A stretch of 64,000 bases of DNA from RUG13409 sp045616985 (GTDB lineage Bacteria > Bacillota > Clostridia > Peptostreptococcales > Anaerovoracaceae): positions 1 through 64,000 of the forward strand of contig JAZLHU010000042.1 of the NCBI GenBank assembly GCA_045616985.1, read 5' to 3'. A model generated the notes under the pieces. The model saw only the letters and a program-made list of their open reading frames with translations, searched no databases and was not told where the DNA came from. Positions 60,885-64,000 of the stretch are shown here, one piece after another (position 1 is the first letter of the stretch; each line of letters opens with the position of its first letter). A program made the translations under genes and the position numbers.

Positions 60885-61370
60885 TTATTTCACTTTATAA
60901 TACTTTTTCATTAACTTATGTACGTCCTTTGAAACCCATCCGCCTACGTCAGCACCAAGGGAATAGTTTTGTCTGACTATATTTGAGCAGATATAGGACA
61001 GAGCCGGATCGGTCATCAGATAAACCGTATCACATTTACCTTGATAAAACTTTGCATAAAGCTGCGATAGCCCGATCTCATATTCAAAATCGGCTGCATT
61101 TCTGAGGCCTCTGAACACAACGTCAAATTTATTGTCAAGAACAAATGTGGCCATATGCCCATCGAAAGAAACAACCTTAACGTTTTCAATGTCTTTTACG
61201 GCAGCCTTAACCATTTCAAGTCTTTGGTCCAAATCAAACATACAGTTTTTATCCTTGTTGATAAGAACACCGACTGTTAATCTATCGCAGAGCTTTGCGG
61301 CTCTTTTAATTAAATCAACATGGCCCACCGTAACGGGATCAAAAGTCCCACCGACAAAACCCTTTTTCAT
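60885..61370 (-). CDS. coaD: Phosphopantetheine adenylyltransferase
   Basis: About 161 aa. Makes dephospho-CoA from phosphopantetheine and ATP. The nucleotidyltransferase motif is GGTFDPVTVGHVDLIKRA, followed by VVFRGLRNAADFEYE and YSLGADVGGWV. ATG 61370 is chosen because GGAGA lies 7 nt upstream; the earlier TTG at 61382 would overlap this site. CoA is the source of the prosthetic group of carrier proteins such as the island ACP. Confidence 0.95.
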   Translation of the reverse strand: MKKGFVGGTFDPVTVGHVDLIKRAAKLCDRLTVGVLINKDKNCMFDLDQRLEMVKAAVKDIENVKVVSFDGHMATFVLDNKFDVVFRGLRNAADFEYEIGLSQLYAKFYQGKCDTVYLMTDPALSYICSNIVRQNYSLGADVGGWVSKDVHKLMKKYYKVK

Positions 61371-61393
61371 ATTTTTCTCCAATACAAAATAAA

Positions 61394-61420
61394 TATGACG
61401 CAGGAATACCCTGCGCCATA
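61394..61420 (-). terminator. Terminator of the opp operon
   Basis: 11-bp stem TATGACGCAGG with CCTGCGCCATA (61394-61404 and 61410-61420). The single mismatch on the plus strand becomes a G-U pair in minus-strand RNA, so it is shaped for leftward transcripts from oppF; TTTATTTTG follows. Confidence 0.75.
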
Positions 61421-61448
61421 ATTATATCATATTATCGTCCTTTTACAA
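61421..61448 (-). promoter_or_regulatory. Probable coaD promoter abutting the opp terminator
   Basis: Minus-strand TTGTAA (61443-61448), 16-bp spacer, TATAAT (61421-61426) with TGA before it. The predicted start lies inside the terminator stem, so initiation would yield RNA with only part of the hairpin. Confidence 0.5.
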
Positions 61449-61449
61449 A

Positions 61450-62418
61450 TTACAGATTGTTAATTTCCTTAACCCTCTTGCAGGCTACGAAGTGGTTTGG
61501 CTTAACCTCTTCAAGCTGAGGAGTTCCGTGGAAGCACTCATCTGCAGCAAACGGGCATCTTGGAGCAAATCTGCACTGATCCTTCGGATTTATCGGACTG
61601 GTAAGCTCACCCTTAAGCATAACCCTTTCTCTCTTGTCCTTAAGTGAAGGAACAGGAACAGCAGAAAGGAGCGCCTTAGTATACGGATGAAGGGTTGCAT
61701 TAAATATATCCTTTGTGCTTGCTTTCTCAACAAGCTGACCGAGATACATAACGCAGATATTATCGGAAATATGTTTAACAACGGATAAATCGTGGGTTAC
61801 AAACATATATGCCAAACCCTTTTCCTGCTGAAGATCCTGAAGCAGATTCAGAATCTGAGCCTGAATAAGAACATCCAGAGCGGATACAGGTTCGTCACAG
61901 ATAATAAGCTTCGGATTCAATGCCAATGCCCTTGCTATACCGATCCTCTGCCTTCTGCCGCCATCAAGCTCATGAGGATAAGTATCCGTATATCTTCTTG
62001 CAAGACCAACCGTATCCATAAGCTCAAGAACTCTCTTATTAAGGGCCTCTTTGTCGTTTCCGAAAATATTATGGATAAGCAGAGGTTCGGCAATCTGCTG
62101 GCTGACACTCATTCTCGGGTTTAATGAGGAAAGCGGATCCTGGAAAATCATCTGCATCTTCGGACGAAGCTCGAAGAATTTCCTCTGATCTATCTTGGAA
62201 ATATCCTCCCCATCAAACCAAAGCTTACCCTTTGTAGGGCTGGTCAGATGAAGAATGGTCTTTCCCAATGTGGATTTACCGCAGCCTGATTCTCCTACAA
62301 CGCCTAAGGTCTCGCCGGCATCCATTGTAAAGCTGACATCGTCTACAGCGTGGAGAAGTCCGTCAGGAACCATAAAATACTTTTTGAGGTGTTCAACCTG
62401 AAGAAGATGTTCACTCAT
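61450..62418 (-). CDS. oppF: Oligopeptide/dipeptide ABC transporter ATPase OppF-type
   Basis: 322 aa. Walker A GESGCGKSTLGK, signature HELDGGRRQRIGIARAL (a known variant of SGGQRQR), Walker B LIICDEPVSALD, switch His in FVTHDLSVVKHI and the C-terminal oligopeptide-transporter extension with CRFAPRCPFAADEC, whose cysteines may bind an Fe-S cluster. Pairs with OppD encoded 2 bp upstream. Last gene of the opp operon. Confidence 0.95.
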   Translation of the reverse strand: MSEHLLQVEHLKKYFMVPDGLLHAVDDVSFTMDAGETLGVVGESGCGKSTLGKTILHLTSPTKGKLWFDGEDISKIDQRKFFELRPKMQMIFQDPLSSLNPRMSVSQQIAEPLLIHNIFGNDKEALNKRVLELMDTVGLARRYTDTYPHELDGGRRQRIGIARALALNPKLIICDEPVSALDVLIQAQILNLLQDLQQEKGLAYMFVTHDLSVVKHISDNICVMYLGQLVEKASTKDIFNATLHPYTKALLSAVPVPSLKDKRERVMLKGELTSPINPKDQCRFAPRCPFAADECFHGTPQLEEVKPNHFVACKRVKEINNL

Positions 62419-62420
62419 GT

Positions 62421-63467
62421 CTACTTTTCCTCCTTTGCTTTAAGAAGCGCATCAATGTCTTCTTTTTTCATAAACTTAATGCACTTTACTGTATGACCGG
62501 GTTCAATTTCTGTTACAGTCGGATCAACAATGCTGCATTCCGGGCATCTTTCCGCGCATCTGTCGCAGAAAGAACAATACGAAGGAAGATCCATCGGATC
62601 CGATACGAGTCCTTCAATTGAATTAAGCCTTGTAACTTCCTTATCAAGACTCGGCAGCGCATTAAACAACGCATGTGTATACGGATGCTGCGGATTATTA
62701 AAGATATGTTCAGCCGTACCGTATTCAACAACTTCTCCGGCATATATTACGGCAACCTTGTCACAAACCTCAGCAACAACACCAAGATCGTGTGTAATCA
62801 TAAGCGTTGCAGTCTTAAACTCTTTCTGAAGCTCTCGCATAAGGTCAAGGACCTGTGCCTGGATCGTTACATCCAAAGCAGTTGTCGGTTCGTCTGCAAT
62901 AAGAAGCCTCGGGTTGCAGGCAAGAGCCATGGCAATAACGATCCTCTGCTTCATACCACCGGAGAACTGGTGCGGATACTCTGCAAATCTTTCGCCGGGA
63001 ATACCTACAGTTTCCATCATTTCGATTGCACGCTTTTTAGCTTCAGCCTTTGTACAATGATTGTGAAGAAGAACGACCTCTGCGATCTGATCTCCGACAT
63101 ATTTTACAGGGTTTAAGGCGGACATCGGATCCTGGAAAATCATACCCATTGTACCGCCTCTGTGCTGTCTTAATTTTTTATTAAGTACTTTCTTATCCCT
63201 TTTCCTTCTGGATGTTGTGGTAATAAGCTCCCCGTCAAGAAGAATTTCGCCATCGATCACATGTCCCGCATCAGGAAGAAGTCCCATTGTGGTCAATGCA
63301 ATCGTAGTTTTTCCGGCGCCTGTTTCTCCAACCAGACCAAGAGTCTCTGCAGGATAAACCTCAAAGCTTATACCGTTAACAGCCTCGGCAACTCCATCCG
63401 GAGTTTCATAATGAACAACTAAATCCTTAAGTTCAAGTACGGGAACATTCTTTTCATTTTCAGTCAT
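62421..63467 (-). CDS. oppD: Oligopeptide/dipeptide ABC transporter ATPase OppD-type
   Basis: 348 aa. Walker A GETGAGKTTIAL, signature QFSGGMKQRIVIAMAL, Walker B LLIADEPTTALD, switch His in MITHDLGVVAEV, and the C-terminal CSFCDRCAERCPECSIV cysteine cluster typical of OppD/DppD. Forms the heterodimeric motor with OppF. AGGAGG precedes the ATG. Confidence 0.95.
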   Translation of the reverse strand: MTENEKNVPVLELKDLVVHYETPDGVAEAVNGISFEVYPAETLGLVGETGAGKTTIALTTMGLLPDAGHVIDGEILLDGELITTTSRRKRDKKVLNKKLRQHRGGTMGMIFQDPMSALNPVKYVGDQIAEVVLLHNHCTKAEAKKRAIEMMETVGIPGERFAEYPHQFSGGMKQRIVIAMALACNPRLLIADEPTTALDVTIQAQVLDLMRELQKEFKTATLMITHDLGVVAEVCDKVAVIYAGEVVEYGTAEHIFNNPQHPYTHALFNALPSLDKEVTRLNSIEGLVSDPMDLPSYCSFCDRCAERCPECSIVDPTVTEIEPGHTVKCIKFMKKEDIDALLKAKEEK

Positions 63468-63481
63468 TTCAAGTTCCTCCT

Positions 63482-64000
63482 TTACTTAAGCCTTGGGTCA
63501 AGTGCATCTCTTAAACCATCACCGAAGAGGTTCAGAGCAAGTACTGTTATCATAATAGCAAGACCCGGGAAGTAGAGAGTATGCGGTGCCTGTCTTAAGA
63601 ATTCCTTTGAAGACGAAAGCAGTGCGCCCCATTCAGGTGTCGGCTCCACAATACCAAGTCCGAGATAACTGAGTGAAGATACCGTCAGAATTGCAGTAGC
63701 TACAGCAAACGTAATAGCCGTAAGGATCGGGCCTAACGCATTAGGGAGCATGTACTTGACAAGCTGTCTTCTGCTGGATGCACCCATAGCTCTTGCAGAT
63801 TCGATATAGTCATTTCTTTTTACGGTAAGGATCGATGCTCTTACAACTCTGGCTCTTGCAGGAAGAGCGGAGATCGTGATAGCAAGGATAAGATTAAATA
63901 TACCATTACCGAGAGTGGCGGCTACGGCAATAGCCATAAGCATAGGCGGTATTGACTGGAAAATATCAAGTATTCTCATAACAATCATATCAACCTTGCC
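63482..64000 (-). CDS. oppC: Oligopeptide ABC transporter permease OppC-type (partial)
   Basis: C-terminal ~172 residues of a DppC/OppC permease; the reading frame stays open to the window end, so the 5' part is missing. The EAA loop is ESARAMGASSRRQLVKYMLPN, followed by LGLGIVEPTPEWGALLS and the C-terminal LFGDGLRDALDPRLK, all typical. First of the opp genes seen here, 14 bp before oppD. Confidence 0.93.
   Translation of the reverse strand, partial: GKVDMIVMRILDIFQSIPPMLMAIAVAATLGNGIFNLILAITISALPARARVVRASILTVKRNDYIESARAMGASSRRQLVKYMLPNALGPILTAITFAVATAILTVSSLSYLGLGIVEPTPEWGALLSSSKEFLRQAPHTLYFPGLAIMITVLALNLFGDGLRDALDPRLK

Noticed and set aside
1..64000. CRISPR array, prophage or rRNA genes
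   Set aside because: No regularly spaced repeats, no phage structural or lysis genes, and no rRNA sequence were seen; one tRNA gene is the only classical RNA gene found.

Overview
The window looks like a low-to-moderate GC anaerobic Firmicute of the class Clostridia. The evidence is the gene order: alaS-ireB-ruvX; mutS-mutL-miaA; tlyA-dxs-ispA-xseB-xseA-nusB-asp23; yqeK-rsfS-leuS; relA-MBL-hemZ-hisS-aspS; tmcAL-ackA-rpmF. Strong AGGAGG ribosome binding sites, an SLH-domain surface protein and Gram-positive style lipoproteins agree. I cannot name a genus from the sequence alone.

Layout. 1-~350: 5' end of an IS110-family transposase gene (minus strand, running off the window) with its non-coding left end, where such elements encode a guide (bridge) RNA. 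429-3774: plus-strand alaS-ireB-ruvX. 4087-5192: a lone Xer-type tyrosine recombinase gene with a 28-bp dif-like palindrome directly upstream, at the point where the dominant gene strand switches from plus to minus. This suggests the replication terminus. 5541-5906: an SOS-controlled LysM protein of YneA type, with two LexA-type boxes, one inside a consensus promoter. 6021-17107: an accessory island. Its first unit (6029-14204) has 22-bp perfect terminal inverted repeats, a perfect 8-bp target duplication and an IS66-family transposase. It carries hicBA and a four-gene operon (GAF-ABC ATPase, FtsX-type permease, multi-pass membrane protein, acyl carrier protein). A second, related unit (about 14213-17099) carries an S-layer-anchored amidohydrolase. 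17109-26544: HAD phosphatases around a polyol/sugar-phosphate cluster (GatD-like dehydrogenase, AfuABC-like ABC transporter, AraD, AraM). 26604-30742: deoC, an FMN-binding protein, a PLP lyase and an IMP dehydrogenase. 30799-63988+: a long minus-strand housekeeping block covering mismatch repair, isoprenoid synthesis, translation, stringent response, acetate kinase, coaD and an oligopeptide ABC transporter cut by the window end.

How parts may work together. The island sits directly after the stop codon of a HAD gene and separates it from what looks like its own terminator, so the pre-insertion sequence can be reconstructed. The GAF-ABC/permease/membrane protein/ACP operon is the best candidate for an undescribed system: a cytoplasmic sensor domain fused to an export ATPase, with a carrier protein and a putative membrane acyltransferase in the same transcript. 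Other unusual points are an in-frame UGA at codon 12 of an otherwise intact acetate kinase gene, and the guide-RNA region of the IS110 element with a 28-nt inverted repeat matching 25 of 28 positions.
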